Position numbers and translations under genes: made by a program. Positions 53,433 through 61,858 of a stretch of 64,000 bases of DNA are shown here, one piece after another. The stretch is from assembly GCA_021647465.1 (NCBI GenBank), contig JAKIUQ010000007.1, forward strand, positions 62,001 through 126,000, written 5' to 3'. The DNA comes from Emcibacter sp. GTDB lineage: Bacteria > Pseudomonadota > Alphaproteobacteria > Sphingomonadales > Emcibacteraceae. The notes under the pieces are model-generated. The model ran no database searches and was not told the DNA's origin. It worked only from the letters and a program-made list of their open reading frames with translations. The first letter of the stretch is position 1, and the number at the start of each line of letters is the position of its first letter.

Positions 53433-56050
53433 GCCTGAGCAGAACCACGCAACAGAACAAACGGATACAACGCAGTGTTTATGGCCTGATATGTATCGTG
53501 ATCATTATCTTCGTGGCTATTCTTGCTTTATTGCAATGGGGGCATAATGAACATGAACGAAGAGATACCCTCATCAACGACTATCATCTGGCCATCAGCA
53601 ATAAGGCGCTGGAATTATTACGGGTCATTGACGAGGCAAGGATCTGGTTTCGAGATCAGGAAATTGGCCAGACGGATAAGGCGGGCAGCTTTGGCAGCGG
53701 CCTGTATTTAACCCCCGCACAAATCGCGTTTCTAAAGCGGGAGAAAACAAGTTCGCTCATACATGAAATAAATGAACTTGTCGAAAATATCCAATTTCAT
53801 CAGAAAATGCACACCGGTTTTGAGTTTAAAACAATCGAAACGCTCTTGAAAACAGCACATAAAAAAGTGCGGAATGATTTGACAAACCTGCTGTCAACCG
53901 CCGACTATTCAAGCCAGACGATAGATGACACGCTGGCCTTATTAATGTCGACAACACATCAATTGCAAATTTTACATCAGCAGGCCTATCAAGACATGCG
54001 TTTGTCTTATGATGATCATGAACAGGAAGTATCCTTAACGCTATTAGGTCTGATTACATCCCTGATCTTAATTGGCATATTCAGCATTTTGTTTTTTTTG
54101 CGCCATGTCCGTATCAGCTTGGCCAGCCTTGCAAAGGCGCAGAAAAAATTCCGACGCGAACGTGATTTTTCCAATCGCCTCATCAATACAGCCCCCGTTA
54201 TTATATTATTGCTTAATCCTGACCTGACCATTCAACATGCAAATCCTTATTTTGAAAAACTCAGCGGCTACCCGCTGGATGAATTGAAAGGCATGGACTG
54301 GGTTTCCCGTTTTCTACCGGAACGGAATCACAGGAATATTCGGGATTTATTGATGGATCCCACGCAAACAATACCAGATCGGAGCATCGTCAGTCCCATC
54401 CTTACGCGCGAAGGAGAAGAGCGCGAAATCGAGTGGAATTCAATAATCATCCATAATACTGACGATTCTATTGTGGGCATACTTTCCATTGGCACGGATG
54501 TTACCGAACGCAAACAATCGGAAGTGGAAATCAAGCGGCTCATTTCCATCGTGAAATATTCCCCCGACTTTATTGGCATATCTGATATTAACGGCAAACT
54601 TCAATTTTTGAATGATGCGGGCTATGATTTGGTCAATATTAACGAAAACGAAATTTCCCCTGACATATATGCCTCAGATTTCTTCCACAAAGACAACCGC
54701 AAGGATTTCATGGATAAAATCTTGCCCGACGTCATGACAAAAGGCCGCTGGTTTGGTGAAACTGATTTTCGGAATTTCACCAATGATAAACAAAAGCCCG
54801 TTTGGCTTGATATTTTCCGAATTGATCATCCTGACACCGCAAAGCCCATCAATATGGCCCTCGTTGCCCGTGACATAAGCGAGATAAAAGCCGCAGAAGA
54901 AGCCTTAAAAGCCAGCGAACAACGCTTTATCAAGATTGCCCATGCCACGCCTGTGGGTATTTTTCAGTCAAACGCCCAAGGGGAATGTATTTTTGTTAAC
55001 AGCAGTTACGAAGAAATCTCCGGCTATTCGCAGAGCGAACTTCTGGGCGATGGCTGGATAAACTGCATGCATCCCGACGACCGGGAAAGGGCCTTCGCCG
55101 AATGGAAAAAGTCCAAAAAGGAAAATCGGCTGCTTTCCCTGGAATATCGTTTCCTTAAACCTGACGGGCGCGTTATCTGGGTTTACGGCCAATCCCTTGC
55201 CGAATATGACCCTCAGGGAAACATACTCTCCTACGTTGGTACGATTACAGATATTACAAAAATCAAACTGGCTCAAAGGGAACTCGAACAGCATCAGGAA
55301 AATCTTGAAAAGCTCGTCACAAAACGCACCATGGATATGCGGGATGCCCGTGATGAAGCAGAACGGGCCAATCAGGCCAAGTCTGAATTCTTGTCCCGCA
55401 TGAGCCACGAGCTCAGAACACCTATGAATGCCATTCTTGGCTTTGCCCAGATGCTGGAATTTGATGCCGATGGTTTTAACGATACCCAACGGGGAAATGT
55501 CAAAGAGATCCTTGAGGCGGGCCATCACCTGCTCGACCTGATTAACGAGGTTCTGGATCTTGCCAAAGTTGAAACCGGCAAGCTGGAAATTTCCATGAAA
55601 CAGGTTTTTATGGATGATATTTTACGCCAAACGATCCCTTTGATCAGCAAAGATGCAAAAGAACGCCATCTGAATTTAGAAGATAACATCAGCAATAAGG
55701 ACTATAGGGTGCGCGCTGATTTCACACGGTTAAAACAGGTTATGATTAACCTTCTCTCCAACGCCGTAAAATATAATCGCCCACAGGGTCAAATCACACT
55801 GGATGCTGAAATTATGGATGAGCAGCGCCTGCGCATTTATATTAAGGATCAGGGCAAGGGGTTAACGGAACAAGAAATTACCCGATTATTCACGTCCTTC
55901 GAACGTCTGAACGCAAAAAATAACATTGAAGGCACCGGTATAGGCCTTGTTATCACCAAACATCTGATTGAACTTATGGGCGGCAGCATTGGGGTTGAAA
56001 GCACGCCGGGGACAGGAAGTATATTCTGGATTGATCTCGCTATTGCGTGA
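53429..56050 (+). CDS. Membrane PAS-domain sensor histidine kinase
   Basis: 873 residues. Helix 1 (about 14-34) and helix 2 (about 205-227) bracket a helical periplasmic domain of about 170 residues. Three PAS/PAC domains follow (about 250-365, 370-490, 495-610), then a coiled coil and HisKA with phospho-acceptor H660 (SRMSHELRTPMNA), and an HATPase domain with N box (MINLLSNAVKYN), DQGKGL and GTGIGL motifs. No receiver domain is attached. The overlapping upstream gene encodes a periplasmic binding protein that probably provides the input. Likely output: the response regulator and Hpt protein 1.6 kb downstream. Confidence 0.93.
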   Translation: MSLSRTTQQNKRIQRSVYGLICIVIIIFVAILALLQWGHNEHERRDTLINDYHLAISNKALELLRVIDEARIWFRDQEIGQTDKAGSFGSGLYLTPAQIAFLKREKTSSLIHEINELVENIQFHQKMHTGFEFKTIETLLKTAHKKVRNDLTNLLSTADYSSQTIDDTLALLMSTTHQLQILHQQAYQDMRLSYDDHEQEVSLTLLGLITSLILIGIFSILFFLRHVRISLASLAKAQKKFRRERDFSNRLINTAPVIILLLNPDLTIQHANPYFEKLSGYPLDELKGMDWVSRFLPERNHRNIRDLLMDPTQTIPDRSIVSPILTREGEEREIEWNSIIIHNTDDSIVGILSIGTDVTERKQSEVEIKRLISIVKYSPDFIGISDINGKLQFLNDAGYDLVNINENEISPDIYASDFFHKDNRKDFMDKILPDVMTKGRWFGETDFRNFTNDKQKPVWLDIFRIDHPDTAKPINMALVARDISEIKAAEEALKASEQRFIKIAHATPVGIFQSNAQGECIFVNSSYEEISGYSQSELLGDGWINCMHPDDRERAFAEWKKSKKENRLLSLEYRFLKPDGRVIWVYGQSLAEYDPQGNILSYVGTITDITKIKLAQRELEQHQENLEKLVTKRTMDMRDARDEAERANQAKSEFLSRMSHELRTPMNAILGFAQMLEFDADGFNDTQRGNVKEILEAGHHLLDLINEVLDLAKVETGKLEISMKQVFMDDILRQTIPLISKDAKERHLNLEDNISNKDYRVRADFTRLKQVMINLLSNAVKYNRPQGQITLDAEIMDEQRLRIYIKDQGKGLTEQEITRLFTSFERLNAKNNIEGTGIGLVITKHLIELMGGSIGVESTPGTGSIFWIDLAIA

Positions 56051-56057
56051 TTTATGG

Positions 56058-57425
56058 TCACTCTATTGCCTTAAGTTTAAAGGCCTGCGTCCCCAACAGT
56101 AACAGAACGGCCAGAATACCAATAACCAAGCCAACCCAGGGGGCAAAAAATACGAGGAAAAATGCCGTGAGCAGCATGATGCTCTTTTCTTCCTTGCCCT
56201 TGGGCATGGATAAGGCCACATACGCGCAGGCAAAGCCGGTTAAGATAAGGGTCAGAACAAGGGCGATCGGCATAAAGGGCTTTAAAAAAGTCACCACGGG
56301 CAAGAAAAGCAAGAGAAAAGGAACGCCATATAGATAATAGGCACTGATCCCCCCCACAAGCGTTTCCATCTTATCCTTGCCCTCTGCCCATCTCTGGACA
56401 ACAACCACATGTACCCCTGTCCATAAACAGCCCTGCGTCGGAAAAAACGGCGCCACAATGCCCATGACGGCATTTCTGATCGCAATGACAATATGCGAAC
56501 GGCTTGTGTCAATGTCCAATTTGTCATCTGGCCGCGATTTTTCTGCCTCCCGAATGATGGCAATGCCGGTCAGCAAATCGCCAAAAACAATTGTATAGGT
56601 GATGATGGCAAGCGGTATCGCCTCGATGAAAAAGGACAAGGGCGGCCAGCCAATATAAAAAGGCGAAACCTTGCTCATCAAATCGCCAACGGGCGGCACA
56701 AGCAGCCCCCACTGAATATCAAATGTTATTTCCCCCAGATAAGTCCCGACAATCCCCGCAATGATGAAACCGGGTAATAATCCAAGGCTCGCAAGGGCGG
56801 CCAGACTTTTATATTTTAATTTCAGCGCTTGAAAAGGAATGGAAAAAGAAACAACAAGACATGTAATCAGCGCCAGCGTCATGGAAACCGGCATCGCTTC
56901 TATTGTTTTAAAATCATCCACAAAAACCCGCTTGAAAGCGGATAAGGCCGCCCCCAGTATAATGCCGGCCTTTATCGCCGTCGGTATGTGAAGAATGAGC
57001 TTCTTGCCAAGTCCGGTAATGCCCAGAAAAAACATAAGCCCCGCCAGATTAAGGGACAAGGCCGTCATCATCTGGAACCGCTCTACCGGGGTATCATACC
57101 CCCCCAGAACAAACGCCAGCGCCAAGGGCAGCGCAGGCGTCACCCAGCCCGGCGCAAAGGGCTCGCCAAAAAGAACCACATGGGACGAGATCAAGATCGT
57201 GTGGAATATGGAAATGGTGATGGCTTCTTCAAACGTCAGCCCAAAGGCCGCCACCAGAAGCGGCGTCAAGGCGAGGCCCGTTGAGGCCGCGACCACTATA
57301 CCCTGCAGCAATTCCGGCCATTCAACCCTCATATGAAGCCATGGCAACCGGGCCGTAAAGGGGCCCCATTTAAAACCCCTCGATGATGCTGGTGATATTT
57401 TCTTGTTATTATCCATCATACCCAA
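56058..57425 (-). CDS. NCS2/UraA-SulP-fold permease
   Basis: 455 residues with 12-14 hydrophobic segments. Features such as GIVVAASTGLALTPLLVAAFG (about 41-61), FGEPFAPGWVTPALPLALAFV (about 89-109), FGDLLTGIAI and FFPTQGCLWTGVHVVVVQRW place it among the UraA-like nucleobase/anion transporters, but I cannot name a substrate. It is inserted, on the opposite strand, between the histidine kinase and the response regulator; its stop is only 7 bases from the kinase stop. It may be a target of the cassette. Confidence 0.75.
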   Translation of the reverse strand: MGMMDNNKKISPASSRGFKWGPFTARLPWLHMRVEWPELLQGIVVAASTGLALTPLLVAAFGLTFEEAITISIFHTILISSHVVLFGEPFAPGWVTPALPLALAFVLGGYDTPVERFQMMTALSLNLAGLMFFLGITGLGKKLILHIPTAIKAGIILGAALSAFKRVFVDDFKTIEAMPVSMTLALITCLVVSFSIPFQALKLKYKSLAALASLGLLPGFIIAGIVGTYLGEITFDIQWGLLVPPVGDLMSKVSPFYIGWPPLSFFIEAIPLAIITYTIVFGDLLTGIAIIREAEKSRPDDKLDIDTSRSHIVIAIRNAVMGIVAPFFPTQGCLWTGVHVVVVQRWAEGKDKMETLVGGISAYYLYGVPFLLLFLPVVTFLKPFMPIALVLTLILTGFACAYVALSMPKGKEEKSIMLLTAFFLVFFAPWVGLVIGILAVLLLLGTQAFKLKAIE

Positions 57426-57613
57426 TAGCCGCTTCCCTCATGTATTTTTATATGTATTTATCCGAAGTATAGCCAAAGCCGCCAAAGATAAAAGCGTTAT
57501 TATTCAAGAAATATTTTGCATAAATAAAATTATTTTTTTATATGGTTCCCGTATATATTGCCATTATATTGGCTATTGCTACTTTTTAATTTTTAAAAGA
57601 CGGAGTTAAAGTA

Positions 57614-58138
57614 ATCGGGCAGGATTTTACCAATAAAAAGATTCTCATCGTCGATAATGATAAATTCCTCGTCACCATTATCAGATCTATTTTAGAAGTA
57701 TTTGAGGTCGAGAGCGTAAGGGTCACAACGAATAATGAGGACGCCATTGCTATCTTGGGCACGCAGCGCGTTGACTGCATTTTTGTCGACAATATGAACC
57801 AGAAAGAAAACGGACTGGAACTCACCAGACATATAAGGCACAAAGAAAATAACAGTTTACGGAAATTGCCCATCATTCTATGCACAGCCTTCACGGGGCT
57901 TCACTCTATCACGCACGCACGCGATGCTGGTGTGACCGAAGTACTGGCCAAGCCGGTATCCCCGGATCAAATCATGGAAAAAATGGAGAATGCGCTCTTT
58001 AACAAAAGAAATTTCGTTGATTTGGAGGCATACGCCGGGCCAGACAGAAGGCGACGGACTATCGATTATGCCGGCGAAGACGACCGGCGGCATTCCATAG
58101 ATAAACTTCCACCAAAAAGAGATGAACAAGGGGATTGA
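57614..58138 (+). CDS. Response regulator with apparent ATC start
   Basis: 174 residues if initiated at the ATC at 57614, with GGAG eight bases upstream. No ATG, GTG or TTG occurs in frame between the stop at 57587 and a TTG at 57755, which would delete the first third of the receiver. From 57614 the receiver is complete: acidic D14 and D16 (ILIVDND), phospho-acceptor D59 (IFVDN), Thr/Ser in CTAFT and Lys in AKPVSP. A 50-residue tail carries GPDRRRR and DDRRHS motifs, seen in alphaproteobacterial regulators, and no DNA-binding domain. It is followed by an overlapping Hpt gene. Confidence 0.82.
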   Translation: MGQDFTNKKILIVDNDKFLVTIIRSILEVFEVESVRVTTNNEDAIAILGTQRVDCIFVDNMNQKENGLELTRHIRHKENNSLRKLPIILCTAFTGLHSITHARDAGVTEVLAKPVSPDQIMEKMENALFNKRNFVDLEAYAGPDRRRRTIDYAGEDDRRHSIDKLPPKRDEQGD

Positions 58139-58142
58139 TTAC

Positions 58143-58541
58143 GTGACCAAAGTTAAATTTTCTCAGCGACAACAAGATATGCTGCAGAAGGCACAGGAAA
58201 TCATAGATAAAGAAGCCGTCAGTTATGTTGAACAGCTGAGGCAGCATATTCAGTCTCTAAAAAAATCCATAGGATCGGGCGACATTACCCAAGCCATTCA
58301 AATCTGTCACCATATGCAAGGTCAAGCCGGCACCTTTGGCTGGCCTCTCGCCACAGAAATTTCCGGTTGGTTCAAAAGAATTTTAACCAACCAACAAAAC
58401 GCAACTATTGACCATAAAACCAATAAAATATTCCTGAGCAGCCTTGAAAATATGGTGAAAAACAACTTAAAATCCCACGGCAAAGAGGCCATAGGCCTCC
58501 TCCAAAACATCGAAGCTGCCCTGAAAAAAAACAATCCTTAA
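58143..58541 (+). CDS. Hpt-domain phosphotransfer protein
   Basis: 132 residues from the GTG at 58143, preceded by AAGGGG nine bases ahead; an in-frame ATG at 58122 overlaps the response-regulator stop by 17 bases and is the alternative. The Hpt motif is in IQICHHMQGQAGTFGW (about residues 54-69), with the phospho-accepting His in the HxxxGxxxxxG pattern. A long helical N-terminus precedes it. It probably exchanges phosphate with the upstream regulator. Confidence 0.8.
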   Translation: MTKVKFSQRQQDMLQKAQEIIDKEAVSYVEQLRQHIQSLKKSIGSGDITQAIQICHHMQGQAGTFGWPLATEISGWFKRILTNQQNATIDHKTNKIFLSSLENMVKNNLKSHGKEAIGLLQNIEAALKKNNP

Positions 58542-58573
58542 AATGATATTTCTTATTATCTAAACCAAAGAAT

Positions 58574-58659
58574 TGGTGCGGGTGGAGGGAATCGAACCCA
58601 CACTTCCAGAGGAAACGAGATTTTGAATCTCGCGCGTCTACCAATTCCGCCACACCCGC
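58574..58659 (-). tRNA. tRNA-Leu (CAA anticodon)
   Basis: 86 bases on the minus strand including an encoded CCA. The acceptor stem GCGGGTG pairs with CACCCGC, the anticodon stem CGAGA/TCTCG holds the loop TTCAAAA (anticodon CAA, codon UUG), the T-loop is GGTTCGATTCC, and a long variable arm marks a class II tRNA. GGCGGAATTGGTAGACGC is the usual leucine D-arm sequence. Confidence 0.97.
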
Positions 58660-58897
58660 GTGAAGGAAGTGCAGTCTTATCACCTTCATATTCTATAGCC
58701 AAGTGAAAAATGTCCGGAATATAAAAAAACCGGTTATTCTTCATAAAGCTGAAATATAAAAGAGCCGCCTTCAAAATCCCTTATGTGATTGACCTTCTTA
58801 GTGAGGCTGTTTGAGACAATAGACTTAATCTACGTTTCTTTGACAATTTCAGTGTCATGGGATAATGACATTCTACAGAAATAATTAGGTGATCGTA

Positions 58898-60310
58898 ATG
58901 GCCGAAAATAATTTGAAAAAGATGCTGCACGCACAGAGAACCGCTTTTAATGCAAGTCCAAATTCGCCATGGGACGAGCGTAAAGAGAAGCTGGTAAAGC
59001 TCGGCAAACTCATCAATGAGAATGAACTCCCGTTCCAGCAGGCTATTTCCGAAGATTTTGGTAATCGCTCCTTCATCGAAACAACATTGGCAGAAGTGTC
59101 CGTCATTCATGGCGGCATTAAACACGCGCTTAAACACACAAAAGAATGGATGCGAACAAGAAAAGCCCCCACGGCGTTGCGGTTTAAGCCCGCCTCAAAC
59201 AAAATAATGCCGCAGCCCCTTGGCGTTATCGGAATTATCAGCCCGTGGAATTACCCTTTGCAGCTGGCCATTATGCCGCTCATCGGGGCGCTGGGGGCCG
59301 GCAACCGCGTGATGATTAAACCCAGCGAATATACGCCGCGATTTTCGGATTTGCTGAAATCTGTTCTTGGTGAGTTTTTTTCAGACGATGAGGTTTTTGT
59401 GGCCGTTGGCGGCACCCAGGTTGCGCAAGAATTTTCGACTCTGCCCTTTGATCATTTGCTGTTTACAGGATCGACCAATGTCGGGCGCATGGTCGCGAGC
59501 GCTGCGGCCAAGAATTTAACCCCTGTAACGCTGGAACTTGGCGGGAAATCACCGGTAATTATAGATGAGAGTGCCAATTTAAAACTGACCATTGCCCGCA
59601 TTACCAATGGTAAATTACTCAATGCCGGGCAGACTTGCGTGGCGCCGGATTATGTGTTGATGCCTCAACATAGAATTGATGCCTTTTCAGAAGCTTTAAT
59701 TGCCAAAGCCGAAAAATTTTATCCAACTTTTGCGGGTAATGCAGATTACACATCAATTATAGCCGGCAACCATTATACCCGCCTGCAAAGCCTGCTCGAA
59801 GACGCAAGAAATAAAGGAGCAACGCTAAGAACAGCTGGCAATGACAACCCGAAAGTCCTGACGCAAGAACGCCGGATTCCGTTGACGGTTGTGACCAATT
59901 GCACGCCTGACATGCGGATCATGCAAGAAGAGATATTCGGGCCTCTGCTGCCGATAGTTGCCAGTGAGACCCTTGAAAAGGCTATGCAATATATCCAAAG
60001 CCGGGAACGGCCTCTGGCGCTCTATTGGTTCGGTGAAGATAAAGCCAAGCGTGATCATATCCTCAAAAACAGTATTTCCGGAGGGGCCGCAATTAACGAA
60101 ACCGCCTGGCAGGTGGTACAAGAAGACATTCCCTTTGGCGGCATTGGTCCGTCCGGTATGGGCGGTTATCATGGAGAATATGGATTTAAAACCTTCTCCC
60201 ATATGAAAGGCGTATTTTTCCAAAGCAGATTTAGCGGCGGTAAAATGCTCTTCCCGCCCTATACGGAAAAAACCAAAACAATCCTGAATTTAATGAAAAA
60301 ATTCATGTGA
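58898..60310 (+). CDS. Aldehyde dehydrogenase (coniferyl aldehyde dehydrogenase-like)
   Basis: 470 residues from the ATG at 58898, which has AGGTGA upstream; an in-frame GTG at 58889 lies inside that site. NAD-binding and catalytic motifs are visible: GVIGIISPWNYPLQL (about 108-122), FTGSTNVGR, the catalytic Glu in LELGGKSPV (about 210) and Cys in NAGQTCVAPDYVL (about 247). It matches the class 3-like group that includes CalB. Substrate is probably an aromatic or aliphatic aldehyde. It stands alone downstream of the tRNA. Confidence 0.92.
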   Translation: MAENNLKKMLHAQRTAFNASPNSPWDERKEKLVKLGKLINENELPFQQAISEDFGNRSFIETTLAEVSVIHGGIKHALKHTKEWMRTRKAPTALRFKPASNKIMPQPLGVIGIISPWNYPLQLAIMPLIGALGAGNRVMIKPSEYTPRFSDLLKSVLGEFFSDDEVFVAVGGTQVAQEFSTLPFDHLLFTGSTNVGRMVASAAAKNLTPVTLELGGKSPVIIDESANLKLTIARITNGKLLNAGQTCVAPDYVLMPQHRIDAFSEALIAKAEKFYPTFAGNADYTSIIAGNHYTRLQSLLEDARNKGATLRTAGNDNPKVLTQERRIPLTVVTNCTPDMRIMQEEIFGPLLPIVASETLEKAMQYIQSRERPLALYWFGEDKAKRDHILKNSISGGAAINETAWQVVQEDIPFGGIGPSGMGGYHGEYGFKTFSHMKGVFFQSRFSGGKMLFPPYTEKTKTILNLMKKFM

Positions 60311-60344
60311 AAATTCATGAATGTAAAGAGGCGTCAATATTCGC

Positions 60345-60956
60345 CTATCTTACTTCATTCATTTCAACGCGGATGGGCCGGCCAAGGCATCGGTTAAGCC
60401 ACGGCTGAAGATTGTCATATGAGCTAAAATCATATCCTGATTTCACCGCATAATCCAGCATCGCCGCCACATTCAGATCAGCGATGGTAAAACGCTCTGC
60501 CACCAGATATTCTTTACCCGACAAATGATCATCCAAGACCTTCAAATGGGGAATAAGGTCACTTTGCGCAGCCTTTAATGTTGCGGGGTCGCGCATTTCT
60601 TTGGGCAAGACCACCATGTGAAGCATGCAATCAACGGCCTTCTTATCCAGATTCAAAATGCCAAATAGCGACCATTGCATAATCAAGGCTTCTTCTTTTG
60701 GATCATCAGACCATAATATATTATCGCCATAATTCTTGGCCAGATAAAAATTAATCGCCATAGATTCCCAGAGTATAAGACCATCTTCTTCCAATGTCGG
60801 GATTAAACCATTGGGATTAATCGCCAGATATTCCGGTTTTTTGTTATCACCTGTAAAAGGATTAACCGGATTAACCTCATACGCCAATCCCATCTCTTTC
60901 ATGGCCCAGATAATATAATTTGTTCTGGCAAAGGGTGCCCCGTGAATAATGCGCAT
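60345..60956 (-). CDS. Glutathione S-transferase
   Basis: 203 residues. The N-terminal domain has GAPFARTNYIIWAMKEMGL (about 5-23), the cis-Pro loop NPNGLIPTLEEDG (about 48-60) and ESMAINFYLAKNYG (about 64-77); the C-terminal helical domain ends with the N-capping RFTIADLNVAAML pattern (about 155-167). The substrate is unknown. Convergent with the aldehyde dehydrogenase, with 34 bases between stops. Confidence 0.9.
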   Translation of the reverse strand: MRIIHGAPFARTNYIIWAMKEMGLAYEVNPVNPFTGDNKKPEYLAINPNGLIPTLEEDGLILWESMAINFYLAKNYGDNILWSDDPKEEALIMQWSLFGILNLDKKAVDCMLHMVVLPKEMRDPATLKAAQSDLIPHLKVLDDHLSGKEYLVAERFTIADLNVAAMLDYAVKSGYDFSSYDNLQPWLNRCLGRPIRVEMNEVR

Positions 60957-61062
60957 AATTTTCCTTCCGGTTTATAAAATATTTCTTCAGCGTGAAATAT
61001 TGTAACATAAGAATCAAAAATACACCCTATAATTATGCCTTAATAATGGATATGATAGGCAT

Positions 61063-61848
61063 ATGTACAAGGTAATAATAACATTTCTGTCGCTTGTTTT
61101 TATTATATCGACAGCGCAAGCCGCGCAATTCACGCTATTAAAGCAGCTCAAAAAATCAACCCGGCAGGAGGTTATTGAGGTTGTTGACGGGGATACCATC
61201 ATTTTAAAGGATCAGTCGCGTGTGCGCCTCGTGGGCATTCAAACCCCAAAGCAGCCTCTTGCCAGAAAGGCGCGCAAAGAATGGCCGTTGGCAGCAGAGG
61301 CCCAAAAAACACTGTCCGATCTTATTTTAAACAGATATGTCACACTCTATTATGGCGGCCAAAAGAATGACCGGTACGGCAGGGCGCTGGCGCATCTTTT
61401 CCGTGAAGACGGGTTATGGATTCAAGGCGAAATGTTAAAAAAAGGTATGGCCCGGGTTTATAGCCATCCTGATAATAACGCCGTCGTTCCTGAAATGATG
61501 GCCCTTGAACGGGCGGCGCGGCAAAAAATGCGGGGCGTCTGGGCGCTGGATTATTATCAGCCGAAAGACCATATGACGGCTGGACGACACCGTAATAGTT
61601 TTCAACTGGTCACCGGGCTCGTCCAGAATGTCACAAAAGTTCGCGGCACCTATTACGTCAATTTTGGTGATGACTGGCGCAAAGACTTCACCATTGTCAT
61701 CAAATCAAATGCCGCCCGGAAATTCATAAAATCCGGAATGCCGCCGCATGATTTTAAAGGCAAACATCTTGAAGTCAGGGGCTGGTTGAAATCATATAAT
61801 GGCCCTATGATAGAGGCCACACACCCTGAGCAGATCATCATCCAATGA
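61063..61848 (+). CDS. Secreted staphylococcal-nuclease-like protein
   Basis: 261 residues with a signal peptide (about 1-20, cleavage after AQA). The SNase domain (about 35-165) shows VVDGDTIIL, RLVGIQTP (Arg at the R35 position), and DRYGRALAHL (Arg at the R87 position). The usual calcium-ligand Asp of the VDTP motif is Gln here, and the Glu43 position is not clear, so activity is uncertain. A C-terminal OB-like part ends in GPMIEATHPEQI. It lies 10 bases before the M48 protease, so the two are co-transcribed. Confidence 0.85.
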   Translation: MYKVIITFLSLVFIISTAQAAQFTLLKQLKKSTRQEVIEVVDGDTIILKDQSRVRLVGIQTPKQPLARKARKEWPLAAEAQKTLSDLILNRYVTLYYGGQKNDRYGRALAHLFREDGLWIQGEMLKKGMARVYSHPDNNAVVPEMMALERAARQKMRGVWALDYYQPKDHMTAGRHRNSFQLVTGLVQNVTKVRGTYYVNFGDDWRKDFTIVIKSNAARKFIKSGMPPHDFKGKHLEVRGWLKSYNGPMIEATHPEQIIIQ

Positions 61849-61858
61849 AGGACATCCC

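Noticed and set aside
57755..58138. TTG at 57755 as the response-regulator start
   Set aside because: It would remove the acidic pair and first beta-alpha units of the receiver, leaving a non-functional fold.
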